From the NCBI GenBank assembly GCA_026545225.1, contig CM048845.1, forward strand, positions 120,593,033-120,657,032: a stretch of 64,000 bases of DNA, given 5' to 3'. Every line of letters begins with the position of its first letter. Position 1 is the first letter of the stretch. The stretch is from Cornus controversa. Taxonomy: Eukaryota; Streptophyta; Magnoliopsida; Cornales; Cornaceae. The notes beneath the pieces are model-generated. The model had not been told where the DNA came from. It saw only the letters and a program-made list of their open reading frames with translations, and searched no databases. Positions 47,910-62,300 of the stretch are shown here, one piece after another. The translations under genes were made by a program, and so were the position numbers.

Positions 47910-48992
47910 TGTTGACCTCAAGGTTTCAATCCAAGGTTATTTGGGTAATTTTGATGATAACAACTTATTGTAATGTAGATTTAATAAGTTTACTTGAGTG
48001 TGCAGTTTACAAAGTATTATATTATCTCAAGTATCTTAAAGGCTTTGGACTTCAAAAGGAATTACAAGAAGATACATGAAGCCACATGATCATGGAACTC
48101 AAAGATCAATAATCAAGATCAATGGTGAAGTTAAAGTGAATCCAAGCCACATGATGAAGGAATCCAAAAGCTTAAAGATTTGAAGATCAAAAGACTTGGG
48201 TAAGCTAGTCTTGATTGAGTGCTAGATTTAATGTAAAGTTATTTATGAAGTAACTTCTTTTGAAAGCTTATCTATTGACCTAGTGGACTTTAGGACTAAT
48301 GCATATCATTCATATCATATCATGGTTCCTTGGACATTTAGAATTAGGCCATGAACCTTATTGAATCATCTTGAAGACCTTCGTTGAGATTGAGTTAATT
48401 CAAACTTATGCTTAGTTTTGAAGGAATTCAATTCTTGAGTAAACAAATTATAGAACCTACACTTGAACTAGAAAATATCATTTATGGTTCTTAGATAGAT
48501 TGACCTAGGCTTTGAAATCAATTGAATCACTCTATATAGCCGTGTCATGCACAGTTACTGTTTCGGGTACTTAGCATAGAAATTTGGCTAATTGTTGGAT
48601 TCTAAGGGCAAAAACGTAAATATGAGTTTTTAACTGAATCTTGACATAAAAAGTCCCGATAATTGTACCCCATGATTTATCACGTTCATATGAATTTCCT
48701 CAGCTCCAAATGACTTAATTTAGTCATTCATATTGCACGATGAATTTTTATGTCAAAGTTGTGAAAATTCGTTTTGTACTAAAACTGAAAAATCAGATTT
48801 TGATTCACTTAGAATTTGATTTTGAAACTATTTTTATTGAATCCAAATGGGGGGTACTTTGCTTAATTACATTGAATAACTTAAAGTAAATAGAAATATA
48901 AAATTTACTTAAATATTTTTAATGTAATTAAGTGTGCAATGTATTAATGCACTGTATAGGAGAAACTAGCTGAGTCTGAGAACAGATTCTGA

Positions 48993-49442
<450 letters not shown>

Positions 49443-49852
49443 TAAACGGTTGCCACATGTCTCAAACGGTCATATTTATTCCAAAAAACTATATATATGT
49501 GTGTTAGCTGCATTTTGTAAGCAAGAGAGACATAGTGCAATATAGATCCAAGAGTAAAGAAGAGTGAAGGAGAGAGCAAGAGAGCTAGAGAGAAACCTAC
49601 CCATGAGCATATATTTGAGAAACTCTTGAATGCATATTTTTGCATTATACTTGGTAGAAACTCTCTTAGGAACCACTATTGAGCCTTATCTTTCATATCA
49701 TTCATTGTGGTTCATCTTGCATATCTAGAGTTGAGCTTTTCATTTGAGTATTTCATTTGAAACTTTAGGATATTGAGCTATCAGTTGTGAATCTATCCAT
49801 TGAGGGATATTCTTCATTGTAATCAAATCTTTTATCTACCTTTGAGAGGAAG

Positions 49853-50009
49853 ACCAAGTGATGCACTTGGCAAAGAAGCCCAAGTCATGAGCTTGGCAAA
49901 TAAGTCTTGGTGAGGTTTTTATTGAACAAGGAAGCCCAAGTCATGAGCTTGGCAAAGAAATCTTGGTGAGGATGTCATTAAGTAAGGAAGCCCAAGTAAT
50001 TCACTTGGC
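49853..50009. repeat. Four small inverted-repeat motifs
   Basis: Four copies of CCAAGT...CTTGG, such as CCCAAGTCATGAGCTTGGC, spaced about 26-56 bases apart within the solo LTR. They could form small stem-loops. Confidence 0.6.
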
Positions 50010-50716
50010 AATTGTAAGGTTTGCTTTCCACCATTAAGAAAGGCTCTATAGTGGAAACCTCAAGAAGTGCTCTTGAGGCATGAATGTAGGCAAGAGGGGC
50101 CGAACCATGTAAAAATCACGGCGTAATTTGGTGTGCATTTCTCTATCCTTAAACTCCTTTATTTAATAACATTTTATTTGTTTCAATTCCATATGTTCTA
50201 CATATAAATGCTATAAGTTTAAATGCTTTAATTTACATGAGGAGGATGGGATGAATGCTTGGAGTATGTTGATTGATTGAGGCCTTACTTGGTTATTCAT
50301 TTGTCAATCAAGTTGCATACCGTATATTTAATAAAATGTGCTATCAACATGTCCACACACTATAAGCAATTCTATGAATGTTATGAGAATTTTTGATGAT
50401 ATAATTATATTCATTCAAATGAGGATAAGATAGGTGGATTGATTGATTGAATTGAATATGTTGTGATTGCACAATAAATATGCATTGAACGTATTAATTT
50501 ACCTTAATCATAAATACATGCTTAAATGTTTAAGCATGTTTATGTGACTTATTTTTGTGCAATAAGATGATTACTCGTTGAATCAATCTATGCACCAAGT
50601 GTTTAACAAAAGTTCAATCAAGTTTAGTTTTGTCAAAACAAGCTAAACCGAAAAAGTTCCATTGTTTGCCTAAAATCCCTATTCACCCTCCCTCTAGGGA
50701 CAATTCTCGGGTCACA

Positions 50717-51850
50717 CCATGAATTCATCAATAAATTTGATGATGTACCCAAACTCAACCTCGGAACCCATCTTCTTTGACCACAAGAAATCCTTGATTG
50801 GGGAATAACTAACAAAGTTATTATCCAATCACATTACCCATATCCATGGTTTCCAGCAATGATCAAATCCATGATCTTAAAAGTTACCCAACACTGGATT
50901 TGTAATAAAACCCTCATCATCTGGCTCTCCAGTACAATTAGATGGCGTGAGAAAACAATGATCTTTCAGCCATATCAAATTTGGTACCTGAAAATAACAT
51001 AAAATTATGAATTTGATCAAAAACCATTAATCAACTCTTTAGGGCTCGTTAACTAATTGAGTCCTATTACAATTGCAACAAAAAGCATTCTTAACCTAAA
51101 GAAAGCAGCTGAAACAATTCTCAGAAGTGCATGCCCAACTTTCATGATAAAAGATGGAAGACGGATTTTTGTCACAAATCTTAGCATTGACTTTCCAGAG
51201 TATATAGTTAAACAAATGGTTGATGCTCAAACACTTCTAAAAAATATTGTTGATTTTAAAATGGATCTTCCAGAAGACATTTTAAATGATGCAATAATGG
51301 ACGACCACTTCTCCAAAGATCAATATGCATAGAGTCCAGTCTCCTCTCCACCATTAGATGAGTATAAACTTCATAATCTCATCAATGTCATGGAAGACTA
51401 AAATTGACTTTGTTTTCCACAACCTGACTACACGACTATCCAACACACGACGGAGGACAAGACAACAAATAATAAACAATTTTTTGACAAAAAAGTCAAA
51501 AAATGAATAGTACTTTTTGGCAAAAATTCAAAAAAGTGCAAAGTAACCTGTTAACTCAACGGGACATGTCTACAGTTTATTGTCTTCTTTTTTCTCTATA
51601 TAAGGAGAACATTGAAGAAGAGAAAGATGAGGATAATCCATCTGTAATATTCCACTTGTAGTAAGATTCCACTATCACTCCACTATCCCTTGTAACATCC
51701 CATTATCACTCCATTATCACTATCACTATCATCCCACGATCACATATATATAATTCATTACTACTTGTATTAGAGGAGGAGGTGACATATTCCAATATAT
51801 ATATCTGTGTGTTGCATTGAAGAAGGTCCAACCGATGTCTGCAATTCCTC
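50717..51850 (+). mobile_element. Pararetrovirus-like fossil, right arm
   Basis: The inverted counterpart of 46500-47640. The coding remnant at 51057-51332 has VSPIAIATK-like and NIVDFKMDLPEDILNDAIMD words, and a TATATAAGG box follows at about 51596-51604. Downstream is an unusual run of ATCACTCCACTATC and ATCACTATCACTATCATCCC words (51670-51740). It is broken. The right limit is uncertain. Confidence 0.45.
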
Positions 51851-52415
51851 CATTTGTCTACCATTCCACTGCTGCCCACCCTTTATGCTTCATGAGGGTT
51901 GTGGCTTTGCCGGAGTAATACGGACGAGTAAATGAAGATCACTGAGTTCGCGCAAGAGGTGATGAGTGGCGAAGTATAATTAGTGGTAGTTGTGGCGCAA
52001 AGGAGCATTTCCTGTGACAGAGGTTGATGATGAGTAAAGTAGAAACCCTAACCCCAACCCTAACCTAGCCCATATGAGATTTTGATATGGTTTTGAAAAA
52101 AATGGAGTACTTAAAGAGAGATTGATTAGAAACCCTAGTTTGAGAAAGAGAGAATTTAAAGGAACAAACGATTCCATTAAAATGATTAAGAAAATGAGCA
52201 CCAATGTAGGGCTCTATTATGAATTATTGTTATGAATTGCTCCATTAAGCAGATTTAAGACATTAAATGAACAATTCTTGCCTATACGCCCATAGTAATG
52301 AAATCCATTGTCATGTGCAATACTAAATATAAGGGTACTGAAAATATATCTAGTGGATCGATTCTTGTATTGTATACATATACGTCTACATATATATATG
52401 GATCAATTTTTTCAT

Positions 52416-52458
<43 letters not shown>

Positions 52459-53337
52459 ATATGTATATATGTATATGCATGCATGGATGAGCATATATGG
52501 ATGAGTATATATATGTTAATGCGGATGGAAAAGAATTTGAAAAAATAAAGATCAAATTAAAGGTTGCATAGATCACATGGATGAATATGAAAAAGATTTG
52601 GCAGGACTACAGATGGGCAAGTGGGTTTGGGTCTTGCCTTGAAATGGTGGAACTGAGGTTGAGATGAGAGAGAAAGTGGGAGAGGGGTAAGTTGGTCCAA
52701 CTAGTGTTAGCTTGAAAGGTTATTTTTGTAACTCTGCTATATAGAGGGTAGTCTTGGCATTTTGGTTTATTATTTTTAACCGACTTTAAATAGACTGGTG
52801 GTAGGGGTGTTGGAAGTTAAGTCAATCAAACCTCAGGGGAGATTGATCAGAATATTTTAAGAACTTTAAACTGTGGGTAATTAATGCAAACCTCAAGGAA
52901 GGTTAGGGTAATTTACCCTATTATTAATAAATAAAGAATTAAAATTTTATTTAATATATATATATATATATATATAAATATATATTTTGGTAGCAAAAAT
53001 CTGGAGAGACCAATGTGAGCCAAAATTGGATAGTTGAAAATGCTGACGTAGCTTTGGAAAAACACTAAAATTATTCTGGGTAAAGCTGAAGTGACAGATT
53101 TAGAAAGTCAAAATTCGAAAAGGCGAATGCAAATGCTTTAAGATAAGAAGATATATAATAAAGATTGGAGTCTCAAACCATACATTGATGAAGGCTCCAA
53201 TGTAGTAAAAAAGGTTACAAATTTCGCAGAAGATGCTTGAGGGTGGAAGTGTGAATTGCATGCTTAATTAAATACTCCAAGTGCAGCAATATAAAATAGG
53301 AAGCCAGTGTTTTCTAGGAGATCTATATTTAAAATTT
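51851..53337. repeat. Right-arm repeat filler with Mutator-like end
   Basis: The counterpart of 45170-46480 in the left arm. It includes AT/GT microsatellites at 52390-52510 and the terminal-repeat-like GGGTAATTTACCC near 52908-52920. No gene supported. Confidence 0.5.
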
Positions 53338-53765
53338 GGGTAAACTTCATTGACACCCCCTGAGGTTTGAGGTATTGTCACGCGGTTACAACTTTGTGTA
53401 ATTTTGTCACCAACACCTCCTGAGGTTTGTGCCGTATATCACATACAGTCCCTCCTGTCAAAAGTAGGTCGTGTCAGACCACTTTTTGACGGTAAAAAGA
53501 TCATACTATCCTTTGATTTTTGACCTAACCTTTTTGAATACTAAAATTACCTATACATATATATTTATATAAATATTAATGTTAACGTATATAAATATAT
53601 ATACATATAAAATAAAAAATAATTATTTTTTCTTTTTCTATATATATATATATATATAGACACACACGCACACATACACAAAATAATATAACCTATATAT
53701 ATAATTATTTATTACCATAAATACTAATGTTAACATAAAATAAAAAAGGAATTAAAATTGTCTTT

Positions 53766-53796
<31 letters not shown>

Positions 53797-54621
53797 ATAC
53801 ACACACACACACACACACTATAATATATAACCTATATATATTATTATTTATTTCCATAAATACTAATGTTAACATAAAATAAAAAAATGAACTATTTTTT
53901 TTCTTTTTCTCTAGCTATATATATTTATAATATAATATATAACCTATTTATTTAATTATTTATTTCCATAAATATTAATGTTAACACATATTTAATTATT
54001 TATTTCTATAAATATTAATGTTAACATATATATAACTTATATATTTAATTATTTATTTCTATAAATATTAATGTTAACATATATATAATTAGGTCTTAAT
54101 TTTAGTACTCAAATTAGGCAAAAAATTAGGTCTTAATTTTAGTGGTTTGTGGCGGTTGTGGTTGGATGAGAGAGAAAGAAGCGGTGGCGGTTAACTGGTG
54201 GTTGTGGTTGGTGGCGATGGTGGGTGAAAATTTGCCATGCTCTGTCGATTTTCTTCCCCATCTGAACCTTCTTACTCCGATGCCTGCCGTCTCTTCGTCC
54301 TCTTCCCTACCCTACGCAGCCACAAAAATCCCCAAACCCCTCTTATCTCCGGTGCCTCCACCTATTCCGACCAGTACTTCGTCGATGCTAGCCTCGGTTA
54401 GGTTGCGATTGGAGTGGTGGTTGGTGGTAGTGGTGATAGTGATTGTGGTTGTGGTTGGTGGCAGTTGGCTTGGGTTAGGTTGTGATTAGAGTTCGATAGT
54501 GGTGGTGGTGGTGGTTTTGCTGCGTGTGGATTATGACAAAGGGTGTTGGTGACAAAAAATTACGAAATTTTAACTGTTTGATAATACATCAAATCTCAGG
54601 GGGTGTTAATAAAGTTTACCC
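53338..54621. mobile_element. Mutator-like MITE, possible Pack-MULE
   Basis: 1284 bases with long terminal inverted repeats (about 80-90 bases, starting GGGTAAACTT) and 9-10 base flanks TTAAAATTT and TTAAAAATTT. The left arm holds the empty site (near 45148). The left half is a tandem array of an AT-rich unit with AAATATTAATGTTAACA. The part 54130-54545 is abruptly GC-rich with GGTGGTGGTTG runs and an open frame rich in serine and proline (PAVSSSSSLPYAATKIP), which may be captured host sequence. It has no transposase. Confidence 0.75.
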
Positions 54622-54795
54622 TTAAAAATTTCAAGATTTTGTTAGCTCAAGCCAATGGTTGTGGGATTCATTCTTGGACTTGTAAAATTTTGGGCTTCTA
54701 AGTCGCATAACTATTTGGAGTTTTGCATATTTCACACATTGTCATTTGACCATATGATTCATCTTCTTTATTATTTCAGAAATTACATTTAAGCT

Positions 54796-55465
54796 AAGAA
54801 GCATGGACACGGACACGGGTACGACACGACACGGACACAGCGACACGACACTCAAAAAAACAGGACACGACACGGCGGGGATACGGCTAAAAAATAATAT
54901 ATTAATATATATTCAACAAGTTAACCAATATTCACAATACCATAAATTTAACAATAAAAAAATAATAAATCACACAAATACTTCAATTTATTATCAAGTA
55001 ATTAATGTATTTTCAAAAAGGATGTTCATTATATTGGCTTTTTTATTTTTTTTGTTTCTAAATTTATTATTTAGGAATTTTATCTAACTATTTTTTATTT
55101 TAAAAATTTTTTATTTTAGAAAATACTATATTTATATAGAAAAGGGCATAATAGTCATATTAAATGATATATGACATTATAGTTATTTCAAGGGGTCAAG
55201 ATGTCAATTTTTAGAAGATGAGGGGCTGAAATGTTAAAAATAATAGTTCAAATGGGTCTTTTTGTAACTTTGCAAAAGTTCAGGGATTTTTTTGCACTTT
55301 TAAAAATTACAAAATGTACCCCGCCGTGTCCCCCGCGTGTCCTTACCGTGTCCTAAAAAAAAAAATTTCAGAACACTTCTACGAAGTGTCCGACACGTGT
55401 CCGAGGAGTGTCCGAGTGTCCGACACGGACACGGCACCCCTATACGAAGTGTCCGTGCTTTCTAG
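54796..55465. mobile_element. MITE with GGACACG repeats, right arm only
   Basis: 670 bases with inverted ends AGAAGCATGGACACGG and CCGTGCTTTCT, flanked by the identical 10-mer CATTTAAGCT (54786-54795 and 55466-55475). Multiple ACACGACACGGACACG words occur near both ends and AT-rich DNA in the middle. The target length suggests Mutator-type movement. Not present in the left arm. Confidence 0.75.
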
Positions 55466-55808
55466 CATTTAAGCTTTGGCCCAAAATGTATTTTTCTATC
55501 CACTGTTTAAAATCAATCTATCCATCTAACTATTGCGATTCCTTTTACATTCACGGTGCTGGACCTACACTAGTGTATATATAAAAGCCCCAATATAATT
55601 AATTTATTATCGATGAAACACCAAACGGATCCAGCCTGTTTGCTTACAACCAGCTGCAAGATTGATAACAATACAGAGAGTGGATTAATACAAAGCATTA
55701 CTCTATTTTACATATCTCTAAACAAAATAACAAGTGGAGAAACACACCACCGAATTAAACTGGTCTGCATGCTATGCTTATATAGTATAGTAATAAACAG
55801 ACAGTAGG

Positions 55809-55858
<50 letters not shown>
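55809..55858. repeat. (AT)n microsatellite
   Basis: About 25 AT units directly downstream of the right CAR stop codon. Confidence 0.95.
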
Positions 55859-55859
<1 letters not shown>

Positions 55860-55862
55860 CAT

Positions 55863-57804
55863 CTACAAACCCCTGGAACCAGGAACATCTATCCACTGCA
55901 ACTGGAGTTCAATCTCACCACTCTCCACATGTTGCAGTCTAAGGAACATTTTCTGGACAACCTTGCCGTCCATCCAGATCACGTGGCTCTCTTCTGCCAA
56001 GCAGTTTTCCCTGCTTGGTATTACTTTCGTGATGATGGTACCATTCGGGACATTTCCCAACCGCATCTTTACTGCTTCAAGAAATGGTTTGATGTCAAAC
56101 TCTGCATCTCCCATTTTGTCGTCAAGGGTGAATGTATCCTTGTCATAAACTGACTGCAATTACATAGAAATAAAATGGTGTAAAAATTATTAGAATTAAT
56201 GTCGCAACAACAAAGTTTATTTCATTCATGGAATGCCATATATGCCATCTTGATTGATTAGGCTTATTAGTTAAACCTAATTCCATTGTTCATGATTTAA
56301 GCACTAAGACCAAGTGATGTACAAGCCCCCATTGGAATGTTTAAAACTAGCAGCAGTTCAAGCTGGTTAAGTGCAATCACTTCTTTAGGGCATCGTGTGA
56401 ACCATAGATACTCATACAAATACCTCTATTATATATATTTGATCGAAGAACAGGCTATCCTCTCCACAATTAAGAAAAATATAAGATCAATATATACAAG
56501 GACAATTTCAGGTATGATTTAAAATTCATATTCTAGTTATACTTCTACTTCCCATCGTATCTTTTAAGGCATGTGGAATAAATGCAACATCTTCAAACTT
56601 TTTTCCCTTTTCTAGTGAATGCAACTTCATTTGTAAATGAAGTCTTTTCCATTCTATTTTTTCTTTTATGAGCAACACTATGTACACCCATAACTTTTGT
56701 ATATTTTTAATCAAGTTCACCACCATACTGCAAAAACTAAAATACTTACAAGATTAATTGGAAGATTAGGATCTGTAATAGAAAGAGTTAAATCTTCATT
56801 CCACTCGGGATTGGCATCTTTGTTCACTACACGAGTCTTTAATTTCTGCATCAAATTTGAAATTCAAATAACATCAGTTAGAATTATATCCAATGAATAA
56901 AGAAAGAATACAAGATCCTAATACTTGAGCAAATTCATTACTTATCCTGATTGACTAGAATATCAACTCGAATTAATACTACCTACAAGGATATGCAGAC
57001 ATACAGTTGCTACAAGGATATGCATTCATACAGTACAACGATTTTGAAGTAGAATCAAGCATTTCACAAGCTTCAATTTACAAGAGACAAATAAAGAAAT
57101 GATATTGTCCACAACTGGCACTTGATGACATTGTGACTCGGAGGTCATGGGTTCGAAATAAGAAAACTGCATACATAATCGATCCCGTAATAACAGGATA
57201 CTCGTGCACCGGGTTTGCCCTTTTTAACTCCATGGGAGTATATTGAGTGGTCTCCGGACCGCTCTTCACGAAAACCAGGGGCGAGAGGAGGATAAGCCTC
57301 ACTCTTTGGTTGAGGATCTAAAAAAATTATACATAGATATATACGAGAAAAGGAATGTAACATATTACTCTTTTTCTCACGGTAATAAAGACAAGCAAAG
57401 ATTTGGGAACATAAAGTCCCAGGAAAAAGCAGAAGAAATAAATAAATAAAAAAGAACAATTGGGACAAAACTGACAAATAGTTTTACCCAAACCAAATAA
57501 TTCTACTATATAGAATTTGATTTAACTCTCGGATTAGTGAGAACTTATAAATTCAAGACTATCCCATCAAAAAAAACCTTAACACCAACTAATCAATCAA
57601 TTAATTAAAAAGTTGCATAAAACAGATAATATCTAACATATATAAGGAACGAGTAGAATCAAATAGGTAAAGAAGAAGAAGCAGAAAAATGACCTGTTTG
57701 CCCATTTGGATAACAACGTAAGGATCGCTGCTTGTGCAATCTCTGAAGGCAAGATTAACGCCTCTGTGGACGTGAATTCTGAGAAGACCCAACATGTTTT
57801 CCAT
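55863..57804 (-). CDS. CAR-family C2-domain protein, right copy
   Basis: Minus-strand exons 57694-57804, 56750-56845 and 55863-56153, with the same borders and phases as the left copy, giving 165 residues. By eye it differs at 10 residues: F4M, V20F, R33Q, I45N, V48A, K68N, two in the TIVTKVMP stretch (TIITKVIP), one in KLFLRL (KMFLRL) and one in WIDLPG (WIDVPG). The calcium-loop aspartates are all kept, so both copies could be functional. V20F lies beside loop 1 and K68N just before loop 3, so membrane binding might differ. The copies transcribe towards each other. Intron 2 is 596 bases here against 417 in the left copy. Confidence 0.9.
57102..57233 (+). repeat. Au-type SINE fragment in intron 1, right copy
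   Basis: The inverted counterpart of 43257-43402, with GGTCATGGGTTCGAAATAAG (box-B-like) and CTCGTGCACCGGGTTTGCCC. Confidence 0.6.
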
Positions 57805-57973
57805 CTGAATCGAGAAGATGTTGAACTCAAGACTCGGAATAAATGAATGAATGAAGAGGATTAATTGATTCCCATCCGAGAATGACCAGAGGAACGTTTA
57901 TTAAGGTAGAAAAGACAGGAGAGGACAAGATTAATTATGAGTGAAAAAAAAGGAAAGGAGCGGACAGGAATAA

Positions 57974-58321
57974 GCTCAGTTTAGATAAATATTAGAGAAA
58001 AAAAAAAATGAGAAGTTAGTATTTTTGTTTTCATAATGATTAAATTATTATCATATTTTTTTATATTTATAAGATATTAATGAAATAATAAATTTTTTTT
58101 TTAATTGTTAATGATAATTTTTGAATTATGAAAATAGTACTTAAACATTATCATTTTTTTTTAATTTTTTTTATTTTCTTAGAGAATATGATATGAAGAA
58201 TAAGAAATGATACCTATCTCTTCTTATTCATTCTTTTTTTTTTAATGTCAAATATAGCATGATCTATCATTTGTTTTTTTTCTCTGCATATCTTTTCAAA
58301 TTCCTCCATCTAAACGGAGCC
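57974..58321. mobile_element. Tourist-like MITE upstream of the right CAR gene
   Basis: 348 bases with ends GCTCAGTTTAGAT and ATCTAAACGGAGCC and a TAA repeat on both sides (57971-57973 and 58322-58324), the pattern of PIF/Harbinger-mobilised MITEs. Very AT-rich interior. Missing from the left arm. It sits about 170 bases upstream of the right ATG, so it may alter that copy's promoter. Confidence 0.65.
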
Positions 58322-58326
58322 TAAAT

Positions 58327-58378
58327 GAGAGAGAGAGAGAGAGAGGGAGAGAGAGGGAGAGGGAGAGGGAGAGGGGGC
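58327..58378. repeat. GA-rich microsatellite
   Basis: (GA)n passing into GGGAGA repeats, right arm only. Confidence 0.9.
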
Positions 58379-59361
58379 ATCGTCAATTCCTTGGTCTGAC
58401 CTCTAGTATTGCTTTTGTACCCCTTCCTAGCTTGGACTGGACTGGACCAAATCACATCCATAGTAAGTGGAGAAGCATTTAATTGATTGCAGTGGACAAA
58501 ATTCACATGCTGCTTTGGAATTTTACCACCATAGTCAAACACAGAAATGAAGAGACAAAAAGACTTGGGTTCGACTCCAGTCAAGTACAAGTCTATTTGG
58601 GCAACCGGGTCGGTTTCGGACCAGTGCTACTATACACAATAATACATGCACCGACAAGGCTAGCAGAAGAAAGAAAACATCAGCTGAGAACTTAATTATC
58701 ATTCAGGTGACATTTTTCTTTGTTTACAGTATAAATTTCTACTATATTATAATAGGATTGCCAAGAGAAATGAGTATACATATACTAGTATAAAGTACGT
58801 AGGTGATTCAAACAACTTGCTATTCTTTCATCTTAGAAACGTAAACGCTAATGCAGTAGCGGATCACTGAGAGGATCAAGGGGTCATGGCCCCTCCAAGT
58901 AATGAACAATATTCTCATTTATTTACAATAACCATTGTATTAGGAAAATTTAAGAACAAACAAGTTCATTAGGGATGCATTGTTAATTTTTTTCAAACTA
59001 ATTTTTTACAACAAATTCCAAATTTATGCATGAGATTTTCTTTTCTATTAATTACAACAAAATAATTTTAAATTTTAAAAGATATATTACTTTTGATATT
59101 TGAGTCATTTAAAAAAAAACAAAAAAAAGTGGCATGTGGGATATATAAGACCATCCACTATGGCTTGGCCAAAAGTGGTTCTCCAAATTTAAATTTAAAT
59201 TTAAAAATATTAAATATTTATTTCTTTATTTACAAACGGCTATATTTCCAACGGTTACATTTTTTATCTTTTATAAACACTCATTTGCTCATTTATAAAA
59301 TTATCATTACTTTCATTCTTCCAAAAGTTCATTTACCATCTCTTTCAATTTCAAAATTTCA

Positions 59362-62300
59362 ATGGCTTCACCATCACGACATTTGTCAGATTCTAATTCT
59401 CCACGTTCTTTGTCATCCTTCTTATCAATAGATCTTGACAAATTACTTGAAGATCATTTATCTACCTACAAAGAAATTCTGAGCTGTTGTACGCCGGAGA
59501 TTATAACGCAAGTATTTCAACTAGCTCAGAGGCGGTGGTTTATTCATCATGACCGAGAAGGAAGCCATCGTCAGCTAATGAAAGACTACTTTGACGAGAA
59601 TTGCTTAAATACACTCGAGCAATTTCATACACAATTCAGGATGCGTCGAGAATTATTTCTTCGTATCCTGAATGATGTTATGACTTCTTCATTCAAAAAA
59701 GGGACGCAAGTGGTCGTTTGGGACTGTCTCTATACAGAAGATGACAACTAAAAATACGCATTCTCGCATATGGTGGACCAGCTGATTCATTTGACGAGTG
59801 TATTAAAATCAGTGAGACTATTGCAACGAGTTATTTGAAGGCATTTTGTACTGTTGTTGTTGTTGTGTATGAGCAGCAGTACATACGCGAACCAAACGAA
59901 ACCGATATCGCACGACTGCTTCAAGAAGAGGAGGCTAGAGGATTCTTAAGTATACTTAGTTCTATCAATTGTATGCATTGGGAATGAAAGAATTGTCCAG
60001 TGACGTGACATGACATACACAAGAGTCGCATCCATAAGGCTACTTTAATATTGGAGGTGGTAACATCAAAAGATTTATGAATTTGACATTCATTTTTTGG
60101 AATGACTGGTTCACACAATGATATAAATGTGTTGGATCATTCCTTCGTATTCAATGGTATTGTTAGTGGCAGAATGCTTCCAGTTAATTATGTGGTGAAT
60201 GGGCATTAATATTGTCACGCTCTGAACCTCGAGACTCAAGATCCATGGGTGAAAAGAGAATTGTTAGACTCAAATCGAGCCTAAAGTATAAAACTAGAAT
60301 CAAAAATGAAAAATCAGCCATCAACTGGTAGAAAATCTGAACACCCATTACAAAAAAATTCATAACAAATTCATTTTAACTCGAAACAGAGCAAACTAAA
60401 ATTCTATGGAAACTAGACTAAACGTAATACATGGATAACCAAACCCTAATAGCTGAAAATATTCCAATGAAATCATTTTTACAAGTTAAAATAGCTCACA
60501 TGGTGCGAGCTAAAAACAGACCTTAGTCAAGGATGGATTCATTTGAATGCCTTAAAGAATTTATAAAATTCTGAGCTTTGGTATTTAGAACATAGACATA
60601 AAGGACTACAATTTTGAAAATCTTAAAAATTTATTGAGTTGAAAAAATGGGTCAAATGATTTTTCCAAATCAGCATACAACAGTGGTTTCAAAATTTGAC
60701 AGCAAGACACTGTCGAATTTTTATAAAAATATGTAGATTTCCAAAATTCACAAAATTTAATTTGGAAGCACTAGACATCTAGGGGAAGACATGGTAAAAA
60801 TTTCAAGTCATTTGGAGTAGTTTAGGCCTATCAAAAATGTTTTGTAAAATCTAGACAGAAAGGGGTTCTTTCGTGAACAATCTGTCAAGAGAATTTTTTC
60901 TTCTCATTTCTCCCATAAACCTATTCTAAACTGAACCTAATACAAGATATGAGCCTGAATATGAACCTAAAATCATCTATGGAAAATCCCAACTCAAGAT
61001 ATCAAAATTCAAAAATGAAACATGGTGCAACATGAGTCAAGATTATAAACTTGTACATACAACATGACATTTAGGTGTCATTACATACACATTTTCAAAA
61101 GAGTCAAAATAAATGAAATTCAAAGAGAAGCAATACTAAACATGAAATTGGTGGCTAGGTGTACAAAAGGCCACAAGAATGCTTCTAAATAAATTTCATC
61201 ATACATATAACAAAATGAATGCTACATGAGGCCTTAACATCAAAAAAAATTCTTTGAAGTTTGTTGCACCAATGGAGGCTCAACTCTCTCCGGTGTCAAC
61301 TCCTTTACCTAAAATGTTTAGGGGGTGAGCTTGTCCACTCATAACTTAGTAGAAGGCAAGTTAAAAGCTTTATATCGCCGACTATACCATATATCAAACC
61401 ATTAAGTGATCAATGATGCAACTAGGGTTCATGGTCCATAAATGCCTAATTCTTTGGAATAGTTTAAAATATGGAATGACATTACAACAATAACCTCCAC
61501 AATTTAATCAAGGGTAATATTAACATACATAAAACGTGTGAAGCAAGTGTGCAATTCAAATATCAAAATATATAAACGAAAATTTCAAAATCATCAAAGT
61601 GGGATTGACTCGCAAGACACCCTTCAAGTCACGTGTTTGTGGCATGCACTAGGCATCAAACAGGACACGTGCCATTGACGACGTTCCTAATGGTTCTTTC
61701 CGGGATACTAGCCCGTCGATGACCACCCTAATTGGCCAATATATGGAGTAGATGAAATAAAATCCTAAACACTCCATGAGTAAACATATGTAAATTTTAG
61801 CCAAATAAAACTTAAAACTAAAACTCCCTACCTCAATGGAATAACTTATGCGAAAATGGGGTGAAGAAGAGAAGTTATATGTCTTACACCTTCCGAATGA
61901 GCTTTAAAAATGATAATTTTCTAATCAATGGATAGCCTTAGCTGAGCTCTACAACTTTTCTCTTGGACTCTTGAGCCAAAACAACCTTGAAGGGGTCCAA
62001 AATCTAGAGAGAGAAAGTAGATCTCAAATGTTCTTTAATGGAGTCTTAGAGAGAGAGAGAGAAAATGAAATGAAGAAGGAGGAAGATGGGCTGCCGACCA
62101 AGGTTCTGCCACTTGAAAAAATTTGGACTTTTGGGTCATGTGGGCCCCACAAGTTACAATTTGTCCCCTTTATGTATATATCTATCATATATGTCTCATA
62201 TGGTGTCCAAATACGTCCTGATTTCTTTCTAAAATTTTAAAAATTCATATTCTATTAAAAAAATCACAATATAAATAAAAAATATTTATTTGGCATCAAA

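Noticed and set aside
54142-54489. 115-codon open frame as a host gene
   Set aside because: It lies within Mutator-type terminal repeats, has Trp/Val-rich ends translated from GGTGGTTG runs, and shows no known domain. It is better seen as element cargo.
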